This document shows positions 1 through 12,760 of a stretch of 64,000 bases of DNA, piece after piece. The stretch spans positions 5,518,001-5,582,000 of the forward strand of contig NC_003279.8 of the NCBI RefSeq assembly GCF_000002985.6, given 5' to 3'. The position numbers and the translations under genes were made by a program. The first letter of the stretch is position 1, and each line of letters begins with the position of its first letter. This DNA comes from Caenorhabditis elegans (taxonomy: Eukaryota > Nematoda > Chromadorea > Rhabditida > Rhabditidae). The notes beneath the pieces were generated by a model. The model did no database searches, was not told the DNA's origin, and was given only the letters and a program-made list of their open reading frames with translations.

Positions 1-2390
1 ACCAACCAAAACATCTCTCCCACCAATCACCATCACTTAATCCAACACTCATTTTGAAAATTGTGTTCAAAAGCGAAATTATCTGAAATTAAAACAATGT
101 TTGACAGAAAAAAAAACTATTGAATTTACCGTATAAACTGCTAAAACTCCAAAAATTTGTTTGGATTTCATTCTGAGCGAGAATATGAAAATGAAACAAG
201 TGGAAACCTATAATTTGAAACTAAATTTAAAAATTCAAATCTTGACTTACAAAAGGAAGAGAAAATAATATACTGATCGATGATTCAATGCTGAAAAAAA
301 TATGTATCAAAAATGGTTAATTCAAAATTCTTACCATAACTTCAAGACCAGAAATAAAGATGCTAGAATCATATTCCATAAAATGTAAATCAATAGGATA
401 TTCTGAAAATAATTATTGACAATTCCAATCTGCCAAACTATTTTGTCATTCTAAATTTTTGTCTTACTGAAAATTCACCTACTTTTGCTGAAACAACTCT
501 AAAAATAGTGTCATGAGTCTCAAAAGCATCTCCGCCAGCTGGAACACGTCGCTTGTTTGACATTAGTGTTAGAAATGATTTTTATTTTTAGTTTAGGAGA
601 ATTTGGTTTTACGGAACTATATCTTTACGAACTATTACATTAAATTAACAAGTATTTATTTTAAACATGGAGTGTCGCAAAAAATTCAAAAATTAAGCTA
701 GCTTTCCATCATCATCACCACATCATAATTAAAACAGATCTCTCAAAGATCATTTGACAGCATTTTTCCATTTGTGGTGAATCCCGAGTATCTCTCATTC
801 CTCCCTATATGTCTACTAACCCAGAAATGCATTGACTTTTTAATGTCTGCGTCTCTTTGAATTCCCGCCTAGTTCCCGCATATTTACCATGCATATCTTT
901 TCCATCGGATCGGCGAACTGTCAATTCCTCTTCGTTTTACATGATATCTACGGAAACTGCGCGGAAAATACGAGGACAATCGATCAGTGGCTACACTTGG
1001 TCAAAGGAGTTGGAAAATTTTCGGTTTTTTGTTGAATTTCAGATATTAGGAACTTGAATTTCTTTTTCTTTAATTTAAACTTTTTGAAATTCGACCACTT
1101 GTCCTTTCAACCTTTTGCACGGCCATGTGTTGATTTACTAAGCTCGTGTACAACTTGAGGAAAAGAGGATCTTACTGTTCTTGGCAAAAATCTACGAGAT
1201 TTTGAGAAATTTTCGCTAGTTCTTTTTTAAATCGTATATCTAAAATTCAAACTGAATTTGCAAAAATGTTCCAAAATACAGCGTTTTTAATAAAAATAAT
1301 CACCGAGTTTGCTCAATTTAATTGCTTCACATTGTTCTTAAAAATTGTATGACAGCACAACATGTGATACTTATGACGTCATTTTATGCATTTCAATAAT
1401 TTTGAAATCCCTTGTCTCACTTTTTATTTTTCTAAAGCTCTTAACTCTAACTCAAACCCCATTTTTTATAGAGGTGCTTTCAATAAGGGAATTATCAGAA
1501 ATCATATACCAGCGTTCCTTTTTTTCCAAATTTTTCCAAAATGTTTACATAATGCTGCCGTCAAAAGCAGCGTCCATAAGCATACACCTCATGATTTTCT
1601 CATTTTTTCTCCCGTATTCATATTTTCTGTGTTTTTTTCAGTTGAAATTTAATGTCTATGTTATCGGATAATGTGAATTGACAGCTTTGATTCTTTAATA
1701 CGTTTTATTTGGCAACTTTTTCTCTATAGCACACTCTCTTACTCCTGTAATATTTCTTACCTGTTCCCTTATTTGATTCACGTCTGTGTCTCTTTCAAAG
1801 TTTGTTCTCTTACTCTGAACTGTTTGAATAGTAGGGGATGAAAGAGAAGGAAAATTGGAAAAGAAAAGTTCATTCGGGCGGACTTCACAAAAATTTAAAA
1901 AGAAATTTAAAAATTGTTCATTATGAAAGTTTGATCTATTGAAAATTAATTATTTCATGCTTTAAAGTTTTGATTTTAGAAATTGTAAAACTGAACGACT
2001 TCCAATATTGAAACAAATTTGCAACCGTGGTTGCAACCATTCAAGTTTTTTTTTTGAGATGTCAAAATTAATAATATTGTTCTTTGAGATTACTTTTTTA
2101 CACTTTTATAGTTTTCTTCTGGGTTTTGAGAGTTTGAGAGTTTAGAGAGTTAATGTTTATTTTTTATGGATAATATAGCCAAAACTGTATCACAAATTCA
2201 TTTAATTACTTTTTTTCTAATTGGAAGTTCCAGTACAAAAAAAAATGATTAAAATGAATCTCTCCAGCTGTCCACACAATTCGAAATTTCTCTTCATGTT
2301 TCCCACGCTTTTCAATCAAAATGTTCGTCTTCTTTTCCAAAATATTTTATTTTTTCTTTCACTGAACTTTTTAAAGTCCAATTTTCAGAT
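1..2390. other. Intergenic/upstream region, no gene supported
   Basis: AT-rich sequence with scattered T and A runs. The open frames here are short and lack matching splice signals or recognisable protein similarity, so none is called. The last bases, an acceptor-like TTTTCAG ending at 2388, lie 2 bp before the ATG of the carboxypeptidase gene and probably mark its trans-splice or first cis-splice site. The promoter of that gene should lie in this stretch, but no specific element could be identified. Confidence 0.6.
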
Positions 2391-5300
2391 ATGGGACCAT
2401 TTTCTGGTCTCTTTCTCTTGGTAATTTCCACCTTGGCACAACAGGATTTGTCATGGAAAGCCGACATTTTTGCTTCAGATAGGGAAAATGAAATGGCAGA
2501 GGTATTGTTTAAATATCGAATTTGACTACATAAAAAAGGGAGATTGAAATTTGAAATATCTAAATAAATTAACTTTGAAATTCTTTAGATTAAAAAAATT
2601 CCTGTCAAAGTTTTGGGAAAGTGCCAAACTTTCGAAACATATAAACTTTTTGAGAAAGTTGAAGCACTCTTGAGCACTTATTTTCGAACCCCTACAAAAT
2701 TTGAATATACAATTATCAGGATGTAAAATATAAAATCCGTAGAAAATACAATCAATTTGGTGGACTTTCAAATTATGGTACTGAGCAATTGTAACTTTTT
2801 GACTGTAAGTTTTAAAAAATTAAACTTTTTGAAAAAGTTTTCTATGATATTCAGTTATTAAAACTATAAACCTGAGTTGAAGCAATTACACTAAGCGAAA
2901 TTTTTCAACAATTCTGAAACTTAAATTTGACAAATTGTCACAACTCTGACAGAAAGTTCTGATGAACCCAAAATTTTTGAACTGATTTATTTAGATGTAA
3001 AGTATATATTATACCTATTTCACATATATTTTGACAATCTCCTCTCTGTCTCCATCTTTAATATTTTTTGTTACAGCAAGATGCTCTCACTCGCTACTTT
3101 GGAAATGATAAGCGTAACACTACATTCTTTCCAACATGGGATACTATGAAAGCAAAGTGAGTTATAAATATTTTATTTTTTTCTGAAATTCTATAAATTT
3201 TTTAGAATCGGAGACTTCATTAATGTGAACTCGACAAAGCTAAAAAACCATAATTATAACGAAATGACGGCATGGCTTAAGGTTAGTTATTATTAGAGAT
3301 TTTTGATGACCTACTTCTCGAAATTTTCAGGCGACTCGCCTCAACTACCCAAACATTACACATCTATATTCTGCGGGAAAATCAGTCGAAGGAAGGGAGC
3401 TTTGGGTTTTGATAATTTCTGATAAACCAAAAGAACACAAGCTCATGGAGCCCGAGTTGAAAATTGTTGGAAATATGCATGGAAATGAGGTACTAGATTG
3501 TTCAACTTTAGTAGTTTTTAAAAGTTTAATTTTAGGTTGTTGGTCGTGAAGCCGTGTTGTATCTTGCTGAAATTCTTTGTCTTAACTATGGAAAAAACAA
3601 GTATCTTACTGATGTAAATCCTACAATCTATTATTTACATAACTTCTTTTTGTTTCAGCTGGTGAACAATGCGCGAATTCATTTAATGCCATCAATGAAT
3701 CCAGATGGATATGAAAAAGGATTTCCAGGAGACAGAATTTCTGCGATGGTATTCTATTTTTGTTGAGTTTTTGTCGGTTTATTCTATTGTATTTTCAGGG
3801 TCGTGCTAACGCGAACGATGTGGATTTAAATCGAAATTTCCCAACGAAATTCGAAAGTCATCGAGAAACATCAGGTGGTTCTGAACCGGAAAAGTAAGTT
3901 TACACTGAAGTTTTCAACTCCGTACATCTTTTCAGGGAAAATATAGCTGTGATGAAATGGCTTCAAGCATATCCGTTTGTATTAAGTACCAATTTACACG
4001 GCGGAAGTTTAGTTGCAAACTATCCATATGATGATTCAGTAACTGGCCAAGATGGTATTTATACTGCTGTGAGTTTTGATTCGTTTGAAGGATGATGTCT
4101 GATTGTGTGAGTACTGTAACCTATCTATGCCCGGTCGAGGTGTCCGGTCTTAACCAGGATTTTTTCAAAAACCCAAAAAAAAAAAAAAATTTTCGAAATT
4201 TTTCTGCGACATAATTGGGATTTTTTTGGTTCAAAAAACCAAAAATGTTGTAAGGATCCCTTGAACCAGAATTTTTCAAAAATGGTAGCCTTTAAATGAA
4301 CCCTTAATTATTACCTATATGTGGTAAAAATTTCAATTCAAATATTATTTTTTTGTCCCATCCCTGATCTTTGCTTGTTCTTCTCAACCTCTATCAAGAC
4401 AACACATTCATTTATAAACCGAATCGAAAATAAGCTACTTCACAGTCTTCTCCGCAGTTTCCACGCACTGCACTATCTGAAATTCATTTTTTATTGCTAT
4501 TACTTGAATTTTAAATGTTTACCGAAGTCATCGAGCATCGGTTTTCCGGATCCGCTACAAAAACCTTCTCAGCCACTAGTCGTCGAAGTGCTTCCGGTGC
4601 CGAACTCGACAGTTTCAGGAACTCTCGTTTCTTGACCTAAAGTACAACTTTTTTGTTTTTTTTCCGGGTTTAAGAAGGAGCTTATGCTCAAGTACCTGAG
4701 CTCGAATAGTCTGTGCATTTTTCCCATCGTGAGGCTGTTGTCCGTTCTCGTAGATCTCCCAGATCACACATCCAAATGAGAAAACATCAGTTTTTGGAGT
4801 GAAGATGAAGAGTTCTAGAGTCTCCGGTGCCAAGTATCTCACAGGAATCTTGCAATGCTCTTTCATTTCATATCTATCCGTTAATTCAGCCAAACCAAAA
4901 TCGGACACTTTTGGCTGAAAAATAATTTGATAAAGTCAAATTTTAACCGCGATGTCATACAGTTTTATCTTCAGTGAGAAGAATATTGCGAACTGCCAAA
5001 TCTCGATGTAGAATCCGTTGAGAATGAAGATATGCAACACCACGAGCTGAACCTAGTACGAAGTTAATCTTGTCGGCAAGAGTGATCGTTTTGTGATTTT
5101 CTTTGAGATATTCACGTAGAGCTCCGTCTGAAATTGTATTTTTGAATTCCGAAAGTGTGCATGGGGATTATAAAATACTCGAAAGTGGCCAAAATGCAAA
5201 AATATTTAGATGGCTGGAATTATGCTAGGTTAAAAAGATTCTCAAATATTGCGATTTAAAAAGATCTCATATCCCTTTTGCGAGATTCATGAATTTTGGA

Positions 5301-8300
5301 CAGTTTCAAGTACTCCGAACCCATAGCAGGTACTAACTCACTCGAACACAACTCAATCATCAAATACAATGGTTCGCGTAAAACTGCAACTCCATAAGAT
5401 CTCAAAACATTCGGATGATCCAATTTCCGCATGATTCTCGTCTCGTGAAGCAATTCTTCAACTTGATCACGTGTCACTGAATCCGCTGAACTTTTAAGCA
5501 TCTTCACAGCCACCTCCACCAACTTTTTCTTCGGATCTTTCGTGGTTAACCGACCGACTCGAACTTCTCCAAATGCACCTTCTCCAAGTTTTTTCGCCAA
5601 AAGTTCCGTGTCCTCATGTTGAAACTCCCATTTTGAGAGGCTGATTGGGTTCAAGAGTTGGAATTCTCCCTGTGTATTGTACATTGATTCAAATGATAGT
5701 TCACGTCATGCCAACTTACATTTTTATGAACTGCTGAAGTTCCTTGATAGTGGGAGAAAAGGTCTTTAAGTTTCACAAGCCAATGGACAGAGTCAATTGA
5801 AAACTTTCCATTGTTTGTCTTGATAACCAAGTTTCGATTATTGGACTTTGCTGGAGACAGAGCTTTTCCTTCTGAAATTATAGCAAAAAATACAAGATTT
5901 TTAAAACTCAAAACAAATCTAGATTGGCTTCGCCCATATCTTGACTGTTGACATCAAAACTCACTGCAAAGAACTGAGATCACAAAGACTTTCTGCATTG
6001 TACTCTTGTGACCCTTCGTCCTCTCAACACTTTTTGCCAAGTTCTGCGCTTTGTTCTTCTTGTCTTGATCATTTGATGGTGGAACCGACAATCGAACCAA
6101 CCAGTCACCAGGATGCTTCAGAATCTGTGCAGCATCTTCTCGACATATGTATCCATGGAAATTCGGCATTTTTGTGATGTAATCTTCCATAGCTTTCAGA
6201 TCAGCTTTCAGCGTTGGTTTGCTACTTTTCCAAGACGCCCCATATGTCGATGCAGATTCTTTGGTTGTTTCCTTTCCTGCGTCAGTTTGTGGAGGGGATG
6301 ACAATGACTCTTTGTCGTGAGCTTCAGCGGAAGGTTTCTTCTGAAAAAAAAACAACAATTTAAATTGATTTGGGGATAAAACAATCTAGTTTTTCAGTTG
6401 CTAGTTAGTTGTTCCAGATTTCATATTTTACTAGCTAAACACGGCCATCACATGGCAAATATCTTGCAACTCTTTCAATTACGTAGGAAAAACTTTGAAA
6501 ATAAGAATTTGACTTGCCTTGTCGCTATTCACATGTTTCCCACTTGGGTCTCGATTCGGCACTTTTGGTTTCTTTCGAGGATGGCTTCCTCCTGGCGGAA
6601 TTCTTGGGTTAGATGGAGACTTCTTCAGATTGGGCTTGTTTCCAGCCGGTTTTTGATCTCGCGACTCCTCTGGCGGCTCCACAGATCGTTTCGGGAGTTT
6701 TCCTGCATGATATACTTTGTTTTGTTTTGGTACTAAATTTGATATAAGCTTTCAAAATATCACAGCCTCTAGAAGAGGTAATTATATTCAACCGAGGGGT
6801 GACGGGCATATTAAATTGCCCACTCAGCGCCCTTATGTGCAATTCGTTCTGCTTTTCCATATACGAAAAGATGTTCATGCAACTCCCTCAAGCAGTTTAC
6901 ATTTCTAACACGTAATGGTATTCTTAATATTCACGTGAATAATTGCAATGTTGTCACACGTTTAAATATATTCCAGTTCCGTGTATCTGTTTTTGACAGT
7001 TTCACCCAACAGGTGGGGCCTCCGTTCTCATCTTAATTTTACATCCTACTTTTTCAGAGCCGTTGAGGTGTAGGGTTAGTCTGGGTGTTTCCTGATGATT
7101 TAAAAAAGAAAATTTAGTATACCTGGAATAGTCGGTAACTTCTTTTCCGGTGGCGCAGTGGTCTGTTCCTTCTTATTCGTCGTCTTCTCCTGCTCCTTCA
7201 ACGAAGAATCGGCGTCATCTTGTGTGTGCATCTCGCGGCTCTCGTGCCATGGAGTCGTTCCCTTTCTAGCCATTTGCTTGAATAGATTTTTGAAGAATGA
7301 TTATCTCAAGCCAGACACGTAGAACTTTTTAATTAGAAATAATTGGTTTTTGGTGAATTTGCACAGAGTTGAAAAGATAATTGTATAATTATCGCGTGGT
7401 GATTCGAGTTCACGGTAAATTTGATTAAAATAACACTGATTTTTCAATACTGTGTTTGAATTTTCTCTAAATTGAGTAGTCGTGCCCACTTTTGAATCAA
7501 GTCTCAGTTTGGAGGAAATTCAAACAGGGAACCTAGTCAAACTTTTTTCAAAAGTGGAATTTGTTATTCTTTATCGACTTTTCCGATTTTCTTTTGCAGT
7601 TTTCTTCTTAATTTGTAAAACAATATCAAACATGCCCTAATGATCTGGAAAAAAAAAATTTCTCTTTACAGTAGCTTACTGAGATAAGGGATCCGCTCTG
7701 TTTTTATTATTTTAACTTGACCAAGCTCTTATCTTTCTGTTTTTAGTATATGAAAGAAAACGTTAAATTACGAGAAATGGTCTTGTGAGGGCGCATACTG
7801 CTCTTGTGATTTATGAGAACAATTCAATCGAAAAATTTTTAGAGTGCGGATGACAAGCTTTTCGTAGAGCTCAGCTATCGATACGCCAGGGCTCATACCA
7901 AAATGTGGAAAACTGGAAGAAGGTTATAGAGCCCAAGATTTTTGTCAAAAACTATAAAATTCATGTTTAAGATGTGGATTATCAGCTGATGGTGACAATT
8001 TTATAAATGGAATCACAAATGGAGCCGGATGGTATCATTTGGCGGGGGGAATGCAGGACTGGCAATACGAGCACACGAATTGTTTGGAAATTACTATAGA
8101 GATGGGTTGCTTCAAGTTTCCAACTGATGATATGATGCCAAAGTGAGGTTTTCAGGAATTCTTACCGTAGAGTGTTTAATTTTTCCACAAAATATCCAGG
8201 TTTTTCTGCGAACAGTAATTCGACAGTAATCCTAGACTGTAAATCAGAGTTATCAACTTTTTGGCGTATCTTTACATCAAAAACTCAAAACTATGATTGT

Positions 8301-11300
8301 TAGTGTATATTTTCCATTTCAGATTATGGGAAGAACACCAATTCTCTTTACTCTCATTTCTGGAGATGGGATTAAGTGGAGTAACTGGTCTTGTCACTGA
8401 CAGAAATAATAATACAGTTGCCAACGCCACAATATCTGTTGATACTGGAAAAGATATTATATCAACTGAAGCTGGAGAATACTGGAGACTTTTGCCACCT
8501 GGCGATCATCAAATTACTGTATCAGCACGTGGACTCGAATCTGACACGTTTACAGTCACGATTGTTCCAGGAGCACGAGCTGCTCGGCATGATATTACTT
8601 TGCTGGCTTGTGGCGATAATGAAACGGTCAGTTAATGAGATATTTCTGCTAATATGGAATTGGAATTCACATACATATTTTTAAAGATAAAGTGTATTAT
8701 TCCAAATGGAAACAATTTTTTCAGAAATCAGAAATGTATATTCGTGGAAGAGGAAAGAATTTGATTGCAGTACTCTCATTTGATGATATGTGAGTTTTCT
8801 TTGATTGAAAATCTTGTAATGTTTCATCAATATTAGCGGAGGAAAAGCTGTCGACGAACTGGCTCGTCTCACTTGTACAGGAGATTTTGTAATCGATAAG
8901 GACGTATCATTGATGCTCATTCCAAATATGACTGGTGAATTGAAAGGAGTTAGTTTTTTTCTTTTTCCCATGTGTGGATTACTTTTAACAAGCTTTTTAA
9001 ACAACTTTTTAAAAAAGTTAAAATTGATATGTGCTTATACAGTCAAGTTCTGCGCTTTCAGATAATTTTTAAAGGATTTCTATGAATTGTTATATTTTTC
9101 AGCGACTCACTGACTTCGACCCGGCAGCAGTATTGATAATCAGTAAGGGAATCGTTGAAACAGCAACATTCAGTGTGTCTGAAAATGAGCCAAAACTATT
9201 CGACAAAGCGAAAATGGATGAATCTCTTCTAAAAGCTCTGGGCAATTCAATCCAATGTGAACGGACATTATTGGAATCAAAGACAGCAATGAGAGTTGAT
9301 GATCTTCAATTGAAGAAAGCTTTTGAATTGGGAATATCAATTGGTTGCGATGATACGAATGTTGAGAAGAAGGCAGCTACGATTGGAACAATTGCTGATG
9401 TGAGCAATTTTTTAAAAAAATATTTAATATGAGAAGTGAAGCGTTTCAGATGATCAAAAACGAGTTGATAAAGGACAGTGTGAGTGAGTTTTCTGTGGTG
9501 CCATCTGCTCATCCAGGAGATCACTTTACGCCTGATCAAATGATTCATGTCACCAGGTAACTGAATAACCAGAAAGGAAGGCTTTACAACGTGTATTTTT
9601 ACAGCGCTGCAGTTGCGGAACTTGAACGCAAAGAATGTGTTCAAGAAGTTACACGTGGACCGAGCAAATTCTATTTGATGGGATCCGGAAAACCACCATA
9701 CACACTGATTGCTGCAGTAGAAAAGGTTTTCTCGAAAAACGAAGTTTCCTTTCAACTAGTAAACCAAATTTTTTCAGAGAACCGAAGCGATGGCCTATGA
9801 AATGATGTCGACCTATTGTAATCCTGACACCAAGTCGGAGTTTTCAGATATTTTGGACGAATCCACATTGGTATTCATGCCGGAAATCCCGCATACTCAG
9901 GTATGAAGTATTCCTCATAGTTACAAAATGGCAGCCTGTCCTATAAAAATGTGCTTAATAATTGGTATACAGGCAAGCTAGGCAAGCAGGTAAGCCTGAA
10001 TATTTAGCTACAGTACTACTCATTCTAACTAAACATGCTTTCAAAAGCCATAGACTGCACTTGTCTAACATGTAATCTGTAAAACTAGGAGATTCTCCGG
10101 TTCTAAAAAATATATTATCGTACAAATTTCCAGTTAAACTGTCACGACTATGACACAATTTCCCCGTTCAAACTACTTTTCGATGATGCAATTGCCGCGG
10201 TTCCTCAATTAGATTTTGTGATAATATTGGCAACTGGTGGAATGAAGGTTCGATATATTAATGATACACTTGGAATCGGAAAAGTGATTGCTGAAACTTA
10301 TCGAACAAATCATGATCTGATGAAAGCAACTGATCAAGAGGGTTGTGCAAAAGGATTTCCAAATGAAAAAGAAGCGATTCGAGCTTTTTCATGGAATGAT
10401 AATGCGTCAAGAATGGATAAATCTGGAGTTGATCGTTAGTTTTATTACCAATTAGATAACAATATTGTTTCAAATTTCCTGGAAAAGCTTGCAACATCAC
10501 ATTTATTTTTTCATCACAGTTGCAGAACATTTTAAGTAATTCATCTAATTTCAATATTCCAGATGCAACTGATAACTTGGACGCGCTTCTTGTTCAAATT
10601 GGATGTTGCTATGAAAATATGGCCAGTGGACATCTGTATTCTGAAAATCAGAGAGCAATAAAAACAGCATTAATTGAAAGAAGTCGTGGTGTTCGAATAA
10701 TTGGTGGAACTGATGGAATGAGTGTATCAGTGGATCATATGCATAAACGTTTACCACTTTTGGGTGGAAGACGGTTTGTTCCTTTACCAAATGGAGAACA
10801 TTTGGTTAAAGTTAGAACGCCTGGTGGGCAAATGCATGCACAATTTGCAGTTGTGGTTAGTTTTTGATCGGAGTGATTTTACAATGATTTTAAGGGTGTT
10901 TAATGGATTGCTAAAAAATGTATAAAGATGTAAGCCGCATACTGTTTTAGATTTTTCTATTAAAATAATGTTAAACCTTTCGTTTTTGTGTGTGCTACTC
11001 GAAAAGGAAAAAAAAAGATTTGAAAAATTTCTTGAAAACGAAGAAACCAATATATGGGCGGTGGTTAACATTGCTTTATTCTGTGTTAGATTTTTTTCCT
11101 TTTTCCAAGAAAATAAATTTTTTAAAAAGCTTTCCATATGTTTATCATCAAAAGTTTTTAAACAGCAGTTTTTGGAACAATTCTATGTCCTTATCTCGCT
11201 GAAAATTATTGTTTTTTTTTTCAGATATCAGATCGAACTCCAACTGTTGAAAAATTTGTTGGAGTACAATCATCAAATATGGTTATAATCACAATTGCAT

Positions 11301-11519
11301 CAATTTTAATGATTATCTGCTGCACATTTATGTGTCGTCAAAGAGTAACGTCCGTCCTGAATCGGCGAGGTTTCTTTAATGGTATGCTGAAATTATTTTT
11401 AGCTGATTTTATTCCATTTATTTCCAGGAATGGGATCGAAAGGAGGATTCGAAAGAATTCCATTGTATAAATCGGATGATGAAGATGAGGATGAAGTGTT
11501 CGATTTGCAGAAATTATGA
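2391..11519 (+). CDS. cpd-2: Carboxypeptidase D-like membrane metallocarboxypeptidase
   Basis: Twenty-one exons give about 1014 aa: 2391-2501, 3077-3156, 3206-3281, 3331-3489, 3536-3613, 3659-3748, 3799-3893, 3936-4068, 7843-7922, 7972-8142, 8323-8626, 8725-8789, 8837-8948, 9103-9399, 9450-9556, 9605-9725, 9778-9900, 10134-10434, 10563-10855, 11225-11381, 11428-11519. Residues 1-18 are a signal peptide. The first M14-type domain (about 45-360) has the zinc ligands H139 and E142 (HGNE) and H251 (LHGG), the substrate Arg in DLNRN (R210), and the catalytic Glu in EITIE (E344). A transthyretin-like fold follows ([18 protein letters not shown]). A second domain (about 460-900) keeps the shape but not the metal ligands. 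A membrane helix lies at 951-970, with an acidic tail (DDEDEDE) like TGN-sorted CPDs. The family trims C-terminal Lys/Arg from peptides in the secretory pathway. The ATG lies 2 bp after an acceptor. The symbol is from remembered gene order. Confidence 0.88.
4511..7273 (-). CDS. SH2 domain tyrosine kinase of the nematode Fer-like group, nested in cpd-2 intron
   Basis: Eight exons give 567 aa: 7123-7273, 6518-6702, 5965-6340, 5720-5871, 5342-5669, 4961-5127, 4696-4914, 4511-4636. A basic, proline-rich N-terminus (1-165) precedes an SH2 domain (about 172-285). Its FLVR-type motif reads DWLVRLS (phosphotyrosine-binding R195). The kinase domain (about 305-555) has the glycine loop GEGAFGEV (317-324), VAVK lysine K344, helix C E364, catalytic loop HRDLAVRN (D440), DFG at 458-460, and PVRYLAPE after the activation loop. 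It should therefore be catalytically competent. The terminal exon restores the usual C-lobe ending ([10 protein letters not shown]); reading through the last intron instead would replace it. It lies wholly inside intron 8 of the carboxypeptidase gene on the other strand. A TTTATT at 4488-4493 is the likely poly(A) signal (AATAAA on the minus strand). I believe this is F59A3.8, from memory. Confidence 0.88.
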
Positions 11520-12760
11520 AATCATTTAAGATTCAAATATCTGACTGAATGGCTGGCAACTCTTTCAAAAAACGGGTCTTTACTGATTTTAGTGATTCTT
11601 AATTTATGTTCCTGTAGATTCCGATGGGTATTTAATTATTTTTTTTAGAGATTTCAATTTGAATTTTAAATCTTGTGATTTTTCTTGATGAACTGGTTAT
11701 ATTTAACTTCTTAATGTCACTCTTTTTGATGTGCTTTCCAATAAAAATACAACTCTTCCACAGAAATACAAGCTTTTTCTCATAATGTTTTTTGGAGAAA
11801 ACCCCTCAAAAATCAACAGTTGAGTAGTAATCTTCTGTTGGATTTAAGGGATTTTTTTTAGAACTTACTCAAAATCCAAATTAACGCAAATTAACGCAAA
11901 TGAAATTCGCGATTTCAAGCTCAAATGTAAAATCAGGGAAATTTTTAGAATTTTTTCAAATAGATATTCGGATTCAGGGGCAAAGTTGGATTCAAATAAA
12001 AATATTTCCCGAATTTCGGTACTCTGTCGATACGTAACTTTTCGTATTTACCTTAAACGACTTTGGTATTTTGTCAATTTTTTTAAAGCAAAATTTCGGT
12101 TTTTATAAGTTTTATAAGTTTTTTTCCTAAAATGTAGTTGCGTATGTATTTTTTTAAAAGTTAAAAAGTTTTTAAAAAGTGTATTTTAAAGTGTAAAAAA
12201 AGTGTAAAAAGTGTACCAAAATTAGTGACTCTGGCCGTTCACCAAAAATTCGCTTTTTTTTAATTTTTAAAATTTAAAAGTTTTTGAAAGTTTCTCATTC
12301 CGTAGAACTTACATTTGAGCTAAAAAAAACTTAGCTTTTTAAATAAATCCATAAACGAACTTTTTTGATTATTTCGGTTTTGTTTTTTGGTTCATAATTA
12401 TTTTTTAGTCGGAGCCCCGGTATGCATGTAGTGAAAAATTATTAGGTACGCACGCCTAAAAAAATAAAGACTATGTTGTGTTAATTTCGTAATAAAAACA
12501 GTTTTTTCTTTAACAATTTAAACTATTACTAGCTTTACATATTATTATAGTTCAGTTTGCCAGGAAAATTGTTTTCGCGTTTTTCAAAGACAGTTTTGAT
12601 GTGAAACGAAACGGATATTATTAATATATTTTATTAAATTCACATAGAGTTCTACAAGTTGAATTAAAAGTGATCGATTGTCACTTACCGACCTAAAAAT
12701 GTTTGATTATAACTATTTCTACTTGCAAAACCCTATATAACAACTCAATTATTAATAAAG
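11520..12760. other. Convergent 3' intergenic region
   Basis: This region lies between the stop of the carboxypeptidase gene and the stop of the nucleotidyltransferase gene. It contains AATAAA at 11740-11745, a good poly(A) signal about 220 bp after the cpd-2 stop. Around 12175-12215 there are short direct repeats of AAAGTGTA type. No further coding sequence was recognised. Confidence 0.6.

Noticed and set aside
1345..1671. Overlapping 88-108 aa frames in the left intergenic region
   Set aside because: Hydrophobic, T-rich composition typical of chance frames in AT-rich DNA, with no splice or homology support.
4615..4695. Kinase C-terminus read through the last intron to a stop at 4615
   Set aside because: Splicing at 4696/4636 restores the usual kinase C-lobe ([10 protein letters not shown]), and total length stays in frame.
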